The notes under the pieces are model-generated. The model saw only the letters and a list, made by a program, of their open reading frames with translations. It had not been told where the DNA came from and ran no database searches. 64,000 nucleotides of DNA from Candidatus Saccharibacteria bacterium UBA6224 (GTDB lineage Bacteria > Patescibacteriota > Saccharimonadia > Saccharimonadales > UBA4665), in assembly GCA_002441585.1 (NCBI GenBank), contig DJWS01000009.1, positions 163,118-227,117 of the forward strand, read 5' to 3'. Made by a program: the position numbers and the translations under genes. The stretch's first letter is position 1; each line of letters begins with the position of its first letter. This document shows, piece by piece, positions 27,982 to 35,776 of the stretch.

Positions 27982-28514
27982 GAGGCTTGACCTTTCAGGG
28001 CTTTCTCGATTAGCGCCGAGTCTTTCTTGGCATCGACTTTTTCGTCGATGATGGCCTCGGTGGCGTCAGAAATCAGACCGACCAGTTCTTTCTCGAGTTT
28101 TTGTCGAGCCAGAGCAGTGTCCTGCTGGATGCGGCTTTCGGCTTGCTTGAGAATGCCAGCAGCTTTAGCCTGAGCTTTCTTTTCAGCTTCGGCAGCGATT
28201 TGGCGACCAGCATCTTCGGAGCTGGCGACGATTTCGTCGGCCTTTTGGCGGGCTGCCCTTAGCTCGGCATCGATCTTCTGTTCGAGCTGGGCTTGCTCTT
28301 TTTGCATTTCCTCACCGAGACGCACGCCATCCTCGATAATCTCACGGCGCTCAGTGAGCACCCGAAGAATCGGCTGGAACGCGAATCGCTTCAGAATCCA
28401 AAAGGTCAGCACGAAAGTGATCAACTGGATCAAAAACGCCTTGCCATTGACGCCCAGGGCGCCCAGGCCAGCCGACTGCTGTTCCGCTGCGAATTGTGTT
28501 ACTGCATTATTCAC
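27978..28514 (-). CDS. atpF: Fo ATP synthase b subunit
   Basis: 178 residues. One N-terminal membrane helix (FLIQLITFVLTFWILKRFAF) precedes a long charged coiled coil rich in Ala, Glu, Lys and Gln. It forms the peripheral stalk. It lies between the c and delta subunit genes as in standard operons. Confidence 0.95.
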   Translation of the reverse strand: MNNAVTQFAAEQQSAGLGALGVNGKAFLIQLITFVLTFWILKRFAFQPILRVLTERREIIEDGVRLGEEMQKEQAQLEQKIDAELRAARQKADEIVASSEDAGRQIAAEAEKKAQAKAAGILKQAESRIQQDTALARQKLEKELVGLISDATEAIIDEKVDAKKDSALIEKALKGQAS

Positions 28515-28546
28515 TAATTATTTCCTGTATTCTTCCTGGTCAGGGG

Positions 28547-28795
28547 TTATTTCACGATGAAAAGTGATGCGAAGACCAAGAGACCAAAGAGCTCGACTGT
28601 AGCGGTAAAGATCAGAGCCTGACCGAAGAACTTAGATGCTTCTGGGTTACGACCGACTGCCTGCAGGTAGTTGCTACCAATTAGACCAATGCCGATGCCT
28701 GGGCCGATGAAACCACCGGCAACCATCAGACCTTTACCGATGATGCTGACATCGATAGTCTGAGCGGCGGCTGCGAGGTACGTTAGGTTTTCCAT
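28547..28795 (-). CDS. atpE: Fo ATP synthase c subunit, H+-type by sequence
   Basis: 82 residues, a two-helix hairpin with the polar loop GRNPEA and the essential carboxylate Glu68 in TATVELFG. The Na+-binding signature (Gln in the PGxGQ position plus Ser or Thr after the Glu) is absent: PGIGIG and VEL occur instead. This fits proton rather than sodium coupling. Confidence 0.95.
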   Translation of the reverse strand: MENLTYLAAAAQTIDVSIIGKGLMVAGGFIGPGIGIGLIGSNYLQAVGRNPEASKFFGQALIFTATVELFGLLVFASLFIVK

Positions 28796-28854
28796 AAATT
28801 TATTATTACTCCTTATTTTATTACTGCTTGATTAACATAATTTACCGTCCACAC

Positions 28855-29718
28855 TCACGCCCTCTCAGGCGTCAGCTTAATTGTGTCGGGCTCATTAACA
28901 TCGGTGATATCCTCCGCGTCAGCATGGTCTGCATCATGTTGCTGCGAATGATTAACTGCAATTGCTAGGTACATTATTCCTAGCACGACAAAAATATACG
29001 ATTGGATCGCGCCGACACCTAGCTCGATGAGCGTGAAGGGCAGGGCTGTCAGCGGGGCAGCCAAGCCACCCATGTAGGCAAATACGGCGATGACCATCTC
29101 ACCGATGGCCACATTGAGGAAAAGACGAATGGACAGGCTGACCACGCGAGTCAGATCGCTCAGTATCTCGAGCATACCGACGAAGAAATACAGCGGGTTG
29201 AGTGGGCTACCGACGAAGAAGTGGCGCAGGAATTTTAGCGGGCCGCCGGCTTCTTTGATCGACATGGTGTAAACGAACAACATCGTAACTAGTGCCATGG
29301 CAAATGTGCCGTTCCAGTCACCGGTGAATGGGCGGAATATCGGAGTATCGCCATGAGCCGTGAAGCCCTCACCGACGACCGGCAGTAGACCCAGCCAGGT
29401 ATTAAGCAAGATAAAGAAGAATAGCGTCACAAAATAAGGGGCAAATTTACGGCCCTTTTTAGGGTCATCGAAAGCGCCTACAACCTGATTGGTAATAAAA
29501 TCAATGCCCAGCTCGAAGAATTGGACGATACCACGAGTCGGCTTGACCGTCACTCGCCGTCTCAGCCATATGAAAAACAAGATGACGAATGTAATGGTAA
29601 TCCAACCATAAAATATGGAGTTGGTGATGGCGAAACCGCCAATCTCAAAGACCGTACCCGGCGCGACATGGACGGCGGGGCCGTCTTCTGCAAATCGGGA
29701 TAGGAGCGATGAAAGCAT
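28855..29718 (-). CDS. atpB: Fo ATP synthase a subunit
   Basis: 287 residues with five or six membrane helices. The essential arginine lies in SLSIRLFLNVAIGEM near residue 195, and a conserved terminal helix reads IELGVGAIQSYIFVVLGIMYL. It provides the proton half-channels. Its ATG overlaps the end of the preceding atpI-like gene. Confidence 0.95.
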   Translation of the reverse strand: MLSSLLSRFAEDGPAVHVAPGTVFEIGGFAITNSIFYGWITITFVILFFIWLRRRVTVKPTRGIVQFFELGIDFITNQVVGAFDDPKKGRKFAPYFVTLFFFILLNTWLGLLPVVGEGFTAHGDTPIFRPFTGDWNGTFAMALVTMLFVYTMSIKEAGGPLKFLRHFFVGSPLNPLYFFVGMLEILSDLTRVVSLSIRLFLNVAIGEMVIAVFAYMGGLAAPLTALPFTLIELGVGAIQSYIFVVLGIMYLAIAVNHSQQHDADHADAEDITDVNEPDTIKLTPERA

Positions 29719-30053
29719 TAGTTCTTGGTACCTTTCGTAGGTTGGTGCATAGCACGCTTAGTTGCCTTCATGAGCGTAAATTTCATGACGACGAATGTTC
29801 CGGCTGCCGCTATCGCCAGCCCCAACAGCGTCAGCCATGGTGACGAGTCGAATTGCTGATCAAGCTTATAACCCCCAACTATCGGCACGATTACCGCGAT
29901 TGCCAGCTGCCAGCTCATGTTCAGAACGGTCACATAAAACAAGTTCGTTTGGTACATGACTTCATCTGTTTTGGCTGATTCAGAGGGCTTTTGAGCATCC
30001 TCACTATTAAGAGAGTGCGGCGTCGATTCTGGCGCAGCAGTTGGGTTTGCCAT
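29718..30053 (-). CDS. atpI: AtpI/AtpZ-like small membrane protein
   Basis: 111 residues from the ATG at 30053; upstream extension lacks signals. An acidic N region is followed by two membrane helices (LNMSWQLAIAVIVPIVGGYKLD, WLTLLGLAIAAAGTFVVM). Size, topology and first position in the operon match the AtpI group, which assists c-ring assembly or ion uptake. Sequence identity is weak, so the symbol rests largely on context. Confidence 0.7.
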   Translation of the reverse strand: MANPTAAPESTPHSLNSEDAQKPSESAKTDEVMYQTNLFYVTVLNMSWQLAIAVIVPIVGGYKLDQQFDSSPWLTLLGLAIAAAGTFVVMKFTLMKATKRAMHQPTKGTKN

Positions 30054-30092
30054 TACCCGCAGATTATAGCATCTGTTGTGGACATGTCGCAA
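30054..30092 (-). promoter_or_regulatory. Promoter of the atp operon
   Basis: On the minus strand TTGCGA (30092-30087) and TATAAT (30068-30063) are spaced by 18 bp. The ATG at 30053 lies 9 nt after the -10 box, so the mRNA would start about 2-3 nt before the start codon or at it. Confidence 0.65.
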
Positions 30093-30180
30093 CACCTCTG
30101 GCAGAAAAGTCTTGCAAAACATCACCGATATCTATACTATATTAAGTATAGTAATATAACTATTAAAGGAGCAAGATACA

Positions 30181-30413
30181 TGGCAAATGTCACGATTTAT
30201 ACCGCAACCTGGTGCGCTTTCTGCCACGCCGCCAAAGATTATTTTGACAAGCAAGGCGTGAAGTACACCGACAAAGACGTCGAGCACGATGCCGATGCAT
30301 TTCGCGAATCAGTCGAGAAATCCGGTCAACGAGGTATCCCGGTTATTGATATCGATGGCCAGATCATAGTCGGCTTTGATCGCCCGCGCATCGACGCCGC
30401 TCTCAAGGCCTAG
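30181..30413 (+). CDS. Glutaredoxin-like thiol oxidoreductase
   Basis: 77 residues with a thioredoxin fold. The active-site motif is Cys12-Ala-Phe-Cys15 (ATWCAFCHAA), the cis-Pro loop is GIPVIDIDG and the end is VGFDRPRI. This is a NrdH/Grx-like small redoxin of the UXX-star subgroup. AAAGGAG precedes the ATG. The upstream sequence holds the palindrome CTATACT-atatta-AGTATAG at 30132-30151, possibly a promoter-operator. Confidence 0.88.
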
Positions 30414-30517
30414 CCTAGGTTACCCATATCGCCGTAGCCTAGTCAGCAGTAAATCTTACATACGCCAGGCTAGATTTTAGTAGAATATTTTCGTATAGGG
30501 GGGCGTGGGGAATAAAT

Positions 30518-31018
30518 ATGATTGACGGACCTAGGATTATCATCGGTGATGACGCCGAACCAGCTATTGCTAGGCGTATTTCTAATATCGACGCCAAGAT
30601 GCATCGAGACCCAGAGTCTTTCCTGGGCCATCTTCAGGCTCTGGGCGAAGAAGCCACCGAGAAAGTCATCACCCTCGAAGAACGTGACAACCGTTTGCCA
30701 ACCGCGACACGTGCCGCCGGCAAGCTCATCGTCGAGTTCTTATCTAACCGCTACGATCTAGACGCCAGCTTTGACCCCGAGACCGAGGCATCAATCGCCG
30801 CCGACCCCGAGCATGCCGAGTTGGTGGAATTGGCGTCATCCAAGAGGTCACAGTTGGTTAAAACTGGGATAATGTCAAAATCGATGCGCCCGAATGAACA
30901 CGCACCTGACGCTCGGGATGCGGTCCGGCGACATCGTTTGGAGTTGTATCTGGAACGCATCTTGGCATTTAACCGGGGAGCCGCCGAAGCCGCCGGTTCA
31001 TCCAGCCAAGCTTCGTAA
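30518..31018 (+). CDS. Hypothetical protein
   Basis: 166 residues, soluble, charged, mostly helical, no known motif. A long G-rich run (GGGGGG and GGGG) precedes the ATG as a ribosome site, and a TAGAAT box lies further upstream. It stands alone between the glutaredoxin and adenosyltransferase genes. Confidence 0.6.
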   Translation: MIDGPRIIIGDDAEPAIARRISNIDAKMHRDPESFLGHLQALGEEATEKVITLEERDNRLPTATRAAGKLIVEFLSNRYDLDASFDPETEASIAADPEHAELVELASSKRSQLVKTGIMSKSMRPNEHAPDARDAVRRHRLELYLERILAFNRGAAEAAGSSSQAS

Positions 31019-31062
31019 TTTAATCAACAAAATTTCGCTCGGTTCGTTATACTGCAAATGTC

Positions 31063-31632
31063 ATGTCGTTAGAGGATTATAAAACCAAACAATCCGTGGT
31101 GATTGTTTATACCGGTGATAGCAAGGGCAAGACCAGCGCCAGCCTGGGCCTGATGATACGCGCCCTGGGCAATCGCTGGAAAGTCGGCTACATCCAGTTC
31201 ATCAAACACTGGGGCGTCGGCGAGCACGTCTTTATCCGCGATATATTGCCGCTGTATAAGGACCAGCTGTACTTCCATAAGGGCGGCAAGGGTTTTTACC
31301 AGGCCGGCGAGCTCAGTGCCGAATTTGTCAGCGAAGAGCAGCACAAGCAGGCTGCCGAGGAGACTTATGAAGAAGCACTCAAACTAGCCACCAGCGGTGA
31401 CTACGACCTTGTCATCTGCGACGAGATAAATAACGCTGTTCACGACGGCCTGCTGACACATGCCCAGCTAGAGGAACTGCTCAAACAGCGAGCGCCCGGC
31501 ACCAGCCTGTGTCTGACGGGACGGAATTTTCCCGAAGACTTACTAAAATACGTCGATATAGCCACCGAGATGCACAAAATCAAACACCACTTTGATGATA
31601 AATTCTTGGCGAATAAGGGTATCGACTTCTAG
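31063..31632 (+). CDS. btuR: Cob(I)alamin/cobyrinamide adenosyltransferase (BtuR/CobO type)
   Basis: 189 residues. P-loop TGDSKGKTS (17-25) near the N terminus and the family motifs GYIQFIK, LVICDEINNAVHDGLL and LTGRNFPEDLL are present. It adenosylates the cobalt of corrinoids. No cobalamin synthesis or B12-dependent enzyme is visible in the window, so it would act on scavenged corrinoid. TATACT at 31048-31053 lies 9 nt before the ATG, near-leaderless. Confidence 0.88.
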   Translation: MSLEDYKTKQSVVIVYTGDSKGKTSASLGLMIRALGNRWKVGYIQFIKHWGVGEHVFIRDILPLYKDQLYFHKGGKGFYQAGELSAEFVSEEQHKQAAEETYEEALKLATSGDYDLVICDEINNAVHDGLLTHAQLEELLKQRAPGTSLCLTGRNFPEDLLKYVDIATEMHKIKHHFDDKFLANKGIDF

Positions 31633-31637
31633 ATAAT

Positions 31638-32057
31638 ATGTTCCGCTACCGTATTTCCGAACAGAAGTATTATGGCCAGGGGCGACACCTCACACAGCGC
31701 TGCCCGTTCTGCAGTCCAGGTGAAATAGAGATCGTCGAAGATCTCACATACTGTCAGGTGGTCAAAAACAGCTATCCGTATGACCTCTGGGAATTCCGAG
31801 AAGTTACCGACCATCTTATGGTGGTACCCAAACGCCACGTCTCCAGTCTTAACATGCTTGAGAGCAATGAGCGAGCCGAAATCATGGATGTCATCGGCCG
31901 CTATGAAGCAAACGAGTACAACGTCTATATCCGTTCGCACAAAAGCGTCTACAAAAGCGTTCCGGACCACCAACATACACATCTAATCTCCACCAAGACC
32001 AGACATGCTCGCTTTGCCGTCTATATCATGAAGCCCTATTGGCTATTCCGCCGCTAA
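31638..32057 (+). CDS. HIT family protein
   Basis: 139 residues. The histidine triad HQHTHLIS is present, preceded by LMVVPKRHVSSL. An N-terminal Cys pair (RCPFCSPGE) suggests a zinc site as in many HIT hydrolases. It would cleave nucleotide phosphoramidates or dinucleoside polyphosphates. It follows the adenosyltransferase by 5 nt and is probably co-transcribed. Confidence 0.85.
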   Translation: MFRYRISEQKYYGQGRHLTQRCPFCSPGEIEIVEDLTYCQVVKNSYPYDLWEFREVTDHLMVVPKRHVSSLNMLESNERAEIMDVIGRYEANEYNVYIRSHKSVYKSVPDHQHTHLISTKTRHARFAVYIMKPYWLFRR

Positions 32058-32096
32058 GCCACTAGCTAGCCCGGCCCAAACTGCGTACTATTATTA

Positions 32097-32615
32097 ATGA
32101 CTATGGCAACGTTATATTTATTCGTCGGCTATCCCGGTGCAGGTAAGACTACCGTAGCGCAAATCATCTGCGGCGCCACTGGTGCCACGCACCTCTGGGC
32201 CGACAAGGTCCGCCAGGACATGTTCGGCAACCCCACGCATAGTGCCGAAGAGAGTGCTCACCTGTACACCCACCTCAACGACCAAACGCGCGAATTATTA
32301 AGGAACGGCCATAGTGTCGTCTTTGACACCAACTTCAACTTTTACAAAGATCGCCAACACCTACGTTCCATCGCTGCCGAAGCTGGCGCCGACGTCAAGC
32401 TGATTTGGCTGAAGACCGATCGCGATCTGTCCAAGCATCGTGCCACTAACGAATCGCACGACCAGCCGACACGCCTCTTCGGCAATATGGACACACAAGA
32501 TTTCGAGCGCATTGCTGGGCATTTGCAACCGCCACGACCAGATGAACATGCCATCGTATTCATTGGTCAGAATCTCCAAAAAACAGAGGTGCTTAAGCGT
32601 CTTGGCCTGACATGA
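32097..32615 (+). CDS. AAA-type P-loop kinase
   Basis: 172 residues. The Walker A motif is GYPGAGKTT (11-19). DTNFNFYKDR and a basic lid with KHRATNESHDQP follow the pattern of AAA_33-type small-molecule or nucleotide kinases. Substrate unknown. TACTAT at 32086-32091 lies 5 nt before the ATG, fitting a leaderless transcript. The stop overlaps the thermonuclease start. Confidence 0.8.
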   Translation: MTMATLYLFVGYPGAGKTTVAQIICGATGATHLWADKVRQDMFGNPTHSAEESAHLYTHLNDQTRELLRNGHSVVFDTNFNFYKDRQHLRSIAAEAGADVKLIWLKTDRDLSKHRATNESHDQPTRLFGNMDTQDFERIAGHLQPPRPDEHAIVFIGQNLQKTEVLKRLGLT

Positions 32616-33193
32616 GAAGACTCCGTCTCCGGCGCCGACACATCTCGTGGGGGGCGCTGCTCGTTACCATCATCATGCTACTGGCCCAACACTACGGCTG
32701 GATTGACTCGCTGGATAAAAGCATCGAGACATCACAGCCTGGGACCTACGCTGTGGTGGAGTTTTTTGATGGCGACACCATATCGGTAGATATGAATGGC
32801 ACTGTCGAGAAGATAAGGTTCATCGGCGTCGACACGCCCGAAACACACGACCCGCGCAAGGCCGTGCAATGCGGCGGCCAAGAAGCAGCCATCTACACCC
32901 GTGCCACTATCGGCAACCAACGCGTGCGTCTGGCCTCCGATCCGCTGAGCAGCAACCGCGACCGTTACGATCGTTTGCTCCGTTACGTCTATTTGCCCGA
33001 CGGAACACTACTCAATCAGCAGCTCATAACTACAGGCCACGGTTTCGCCTACACCTATTTCCCATTCGCCAAGTCGGCATTGTTTATCAAGGAAGAGGCC
33101 ACTGCCATCAGACAAAGAGCGGGCCTATGGGCATACTGCAAGCCAGTACCGAACGAATATGGCGGCTACACCAGCAATCCGGCGACACCCTGA
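32612..33193 (+). CDS. Membrane-anchored thermonuclease (SNase family)
   Basis: 193 residues. A basic N end and one hydrophobic segment (ALLVTIIMLLAQHYGWI) anchor or export the protein. The SNase domain has DGDTISVDM, IRFIGVDTPETHD, RYDRLLRYVYL with catalytic Arg, and a closing AGLWAY. It would degrade extracellular DNA or RNA, useful for a nucleotide-scavenging epibiont. It overlaps the preceding kinase gene by 4 nt. Confidence 0.9.
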   Translation: MRRLRLRRRHISWGALLVTIIMLLAQHYGWIDSLDKSIETSQPGTYAVVEFFDGDTISVDMNGTVEKIRFIGVDTPETHDPRKAVQCGGQEAAIYTRATIGNQRVRLASDPLSSNRDRYDRLLRYVYLPDGTLLNQQLITTGHGFAYTYFPFAKSALFIKEEATAIRQRAGLWAYCKPVPNEYGGYTSNPATP

Positions 33194-34036
33194 TTAATCG
33201 ACGAAGGTAGCTGGGTTGATCCGCCGATAGCCAGAGCTATTGTTGTAAGCGCGGTAGATTGCCCGGATGGGAATATGCAGCAGTATCATCAACGTGGCGA
33301 TGGCATACATATGCCGCCCAGCCTTTAAGTCGTGCTCTTGATAAGTACCCGGACTGAGCCAAACATACGTCCAAAAACTGACCACACTGTCATCGACACA
33401 ACGGGCGGCGATGCCGGCCACTAGTTGCTCATCAAATACAACTCGGCGGCCGGCCCAGGCCAGATGGATGGCCAGGTCAAAATCTTCGTGGAGACCTCGC
33501 CGACGGCAAAGCTCGTCGCGACAGTCTAGCCAGGCTGATTTACGGATAGCCATGTTGGCGGCCTGCAAAAAGACCGAGTCGTCCATCATCGTCGCGATAT
33601 GCCGGCGCACCACCAGATCAGCCCGGCTGACGAATCTGGTCATCGGCACATCATAATAACGGACAGCGCCGCTGACAGCATCAATCGATTCATCCTGAAA
33701 AACTCGGGCGACCTGCTGGGTCCAATCACTTGGCAGACGAGTATCGGCATCTATCCGACCGATAATATCGCCCCGGGCGGCGTTAAAACCGCGGTCACGG
33801 GCATGGACGACGCCTTGGCGTCTAGCCGTCACGACCCGCACGAATTTGAACCGACGAGCAATCTGCGCCGAGTGGTCGTTCGAGTTGTTGTCCACCACGA
33901 TGACTTCAAAGGGTTTTTGGCGTTGTCGAGCAATTGCTCGGAGGCAGTCGGCCAGCTGTTTTTCCTCGTTATAAACGGGGATGACAATACTTATTCGAGT
34001 GTTCTTCACGTCGTATCTATTGTAAGCTAAAACCAT
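33194..34036 (-). CDS. Glycosyltransferase family 2
   Basis: 280 residues from ATG at 34036. A GT-A fold is shown by SIVIPVYNEEKQLADCLRAI, VVDNNSNDHS and the metal-binding DAD in IGRIDADTRLP. One hydrophobic segment occurs near the C end (MYAIATLMILLHIPIRAIY). It is probably a peripheral membrane enzyme for envelope glycans or glycolipids. It is divergent from the membrane glycosidase gene, with only 12 nt between starts. Confidence 0.87.
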   Translation of the reverse strand: MVLAYNRYDVKNTRISIVIPVYNEEKQLADCLRAIARQRQKPFEVIVVDNNSNDHSAQIARRFKFVRVVTARRQGVVHARDRGFNAARGDIIGRIDADTRLPSDWTQQVARVFQDESIDAVSGAVRYYDVPMTRFVSRADLVVRRHIATMMDDSVFLQAANMAIRKSAWLDCRDELCRRRGLHEDFDLAIHLAWAGRRVVFDEQLVAGIAARCVDDSVVSFWTYVWLSPGTYQEHDLKAGRHMYAIATLMILLHIPIRAIYRAYNNSSGYRRINPATFVD

Positions 34037-34048
34037 AATCTTGCCACT

Positions 34049-35128
34049 ATGACAGTTACACGCACTCGGCTTAAAAAAGCCTTTGACCGATTGAAACGAT
34101 ACGTCCTGCAAAGCCGTCTTCGGTTAGCTGCGGTTATAGCCGCAGCCGTCATTTTGACGCTGGTGGCAATCATGTTCGGCATTGCTCAGTGGTACATCCA
34201 TAATCAACGTAGCCAGCCCTACGTCCAGGGTGTCACCTTCATCCCAGCCTACGCCGAGAGCCTCGGCGTCGATCCACAGGAAACCATGGACGCGCTGCTT
34301 GGCATCGGTGTCCGACACTTCCGCCTGGTCAGCTACTGGAACCAGACCGAGCCCGTACCTGGACAGTACGATTTCAGCTTGCTGGATTGGCAATTCAAAA
34401 AAGCCGAAGCGGCAGATGCCAAAGTAATTCTGACAGTCGGTTTGCGCCAACCGCGCTGGCCCGAGTGCCACGAACCCAACTGGGCCGATACTACCAAGCC
34501 GCTCGATACTTGGCAGCCCCAGCTCGAACGGTACATGACAGCCGTCATCAATCGCTACAAGACCAGTCCAGCGCTCGAGAGTTACCAGCTCGAGAATGAA
34601 TATTTCCTGCGTGGTTTCGGACACTGCAAAGACTTCAGCCGCAGTCGCCTGGTCGATGAGTTCAATCTGGTGCGTAAGCTAGATGCCAAACACACCATAA
34701 TCGTTGGACGCAGCAATAATGCCCTCGGTTTTCCGGCCGGCCAACCAACGCCGGACGCCTGGGGCATATCGATTTACAAGCGCGTCTGGGACGCCGCCGT
34801 TACCAAACGCTATCTTGAATATCCATTCCCATCTTGGTTTTATGGCTTTTTGGCCGGTACCCAAAAGCTTTACGCCGGAAAGGATATGATTATCGCCGAA
34901 CTCCAGGCCGAGCCCTGGCCGCCAAAGGGCAGCCCCATCGTTAACACCAGCCTGGCCGAGCAGAATAAATCATTCAATGCCAAACGTTTCGAGGATCGGA
35001 TTAAGTTTGCCGAAGGCACAGGCATGCGCGGCACCTACTACTGGGGTGCCGAATACTGGTATTACCGCAAGATCGTACTGCACGATGATTCGGTCTGGCG
35101 GGTTGCCCAAGCAACTTTTAATCGCTAG
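34049..35128 (+). CDS. Membrane-anchored clan GH-A glycoside hydrolase-like protein
   Basis: 359 residues. A cytoplasmic basic end and one membrane helix (about 27-48) precede an extracellular TIM-barrel domain. The acid/base Glu is likely in YQLENEYF (near 182) and the nucleophile in IIAELQAEPW (near 284), as in GH5/GH42-type enzymes. The motif FRLVSYWNQTEPVPGQYDF resembles the GH42/GH35 entry strand. Substrate is unknown. CATAAT at 34034-34039 lies 9 nt before the ATG. Confidence 0.75.
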   Translation: MTVTRTRLKKAFDRLKRYVLQSRLRLAAVIAAAVILTLVAIMFGIAQWYIHNQRSQPYVQGVTFIPAYAESLGVDPQETMDALLGIGVRHFRLVSYWNQTEPVPGQYDFSLLDWQFKKAEAADAKVILTVGLRQPRWPECHEPNWADTTKPLDTWQPQLERYMTAVINRYKTSPALESYQLENEYFLRGFGHCKDFSRSRLVDEFNLVRKLDAKHTIIVGRSNNALGFPAGQPTPDAWGISIYKRVWDAAVTKRYLEYPFPSWFYGFLAGTQKLYAGKDMIIAELQAEPWPPKGSPIVNTSLAEQNKSFNAKRFEDRIKFAEGTGMRGTYYWGAEYWYYRKIVLHDDSVWRVAQATFNR

Positions 35129-35202
35129 GTTGGGGGAGCCTATCCAAGCCTCCAGGCCATGTTAGAGACATAAGAGTTGATACTCTACCATATTTTATAT
35201 AT

Positions 35203-35240
35203 TTGTCACTAGTGTTTACCTCTGTTACAATACGGTAATG
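35203..35240 (+). promoter_or_regulatory. Leaderless promoter of smpB
   Basis: TTGTCA (35203-35208), a 17-bp spacer and TACAAT (35226-35231) form a near-consensus promoter. The ATG at 35238 comes only 6 nt after the -10 box, with no ribosome site. Confidence 0.75.
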
Positions 35241-35699
35241 GCAAAGAAAAAGCGCCCACAGACCAAATCCATCCAAAACCGACGAGCTCGACACGACTAC
35301 GAGCTGGGCGATTCTTTGGTGGTAGGTATAGAGCTGCTGGGCCGCGAAACTAAGGCCCTGCGCCTGGGTCAGGGAAGCTTGCGCGGCGCCTACGTCACCG
35401 TCAAAGACAATGAGCTGTATCTGCTCAACGCACTCGTCGGCCAAGTGCCCGGCATTCCACTATCGGAGGACGAGCAACGCCGCACCCGCAAACTCCTCGC
35501 CAAGCGTCGCGAAATCGACGCCCTCATCGAAGCCAAACAACAGGGACGAACTATCGTACCGCTCGAAATCCTAACCGGCGGTCGCTACATCAAAGTCCGC
35601 ATATCTGTCGGCAAGGGCAAGAAACTCTACGACAAGCGCCACGCGCTGAAGGCGCGAGACGATGCGCGAGCGACTCAGCGCGCGTTGAAATCCCTATAG
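35238..35699 (+). CDS. smpB: SsrA-binding protein
   Basis: 153 residues. The OB-fold motifs NRRARHDYEL, GIELLGRETKALRLGQGSL and the basic tail GKKLYDKRHALKARDDAR are typical. It delivers tmRNA to stalled ribosomes. The tmRNA gene itself is not in this window. Longer than usual by a short insert with many charged residues (SEDEQRRTRKLL), which is common. Confidence 0.96.
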   Translation: MAKKKRPQTKSIQNRRARHDYELGDSLVVGIELLGRETKALRLGQGSLRGAYVTVKDNELYLLNALVGQVPGIPLSEDEQRRTRKLLAKRREIDALIEAKQQGRTIVPLEILTGGRYIKVRISVGKGKKLYDKRHALKARDDARATQRALKSL

Positions 35700-35776
35700 C
35701 AATATCAACCGCTTCAGTATCTAAGTAATATTTTTTATATATCTTTGATAGGGCCTATGGCTTACTAGTAGAACTC

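Noticed and set aside
28547..28795. Sodium-coupled ATP synthase
   Set aside because: The c subunit lacks the Gln and Ser/Thr ligands of Na+-type rings.
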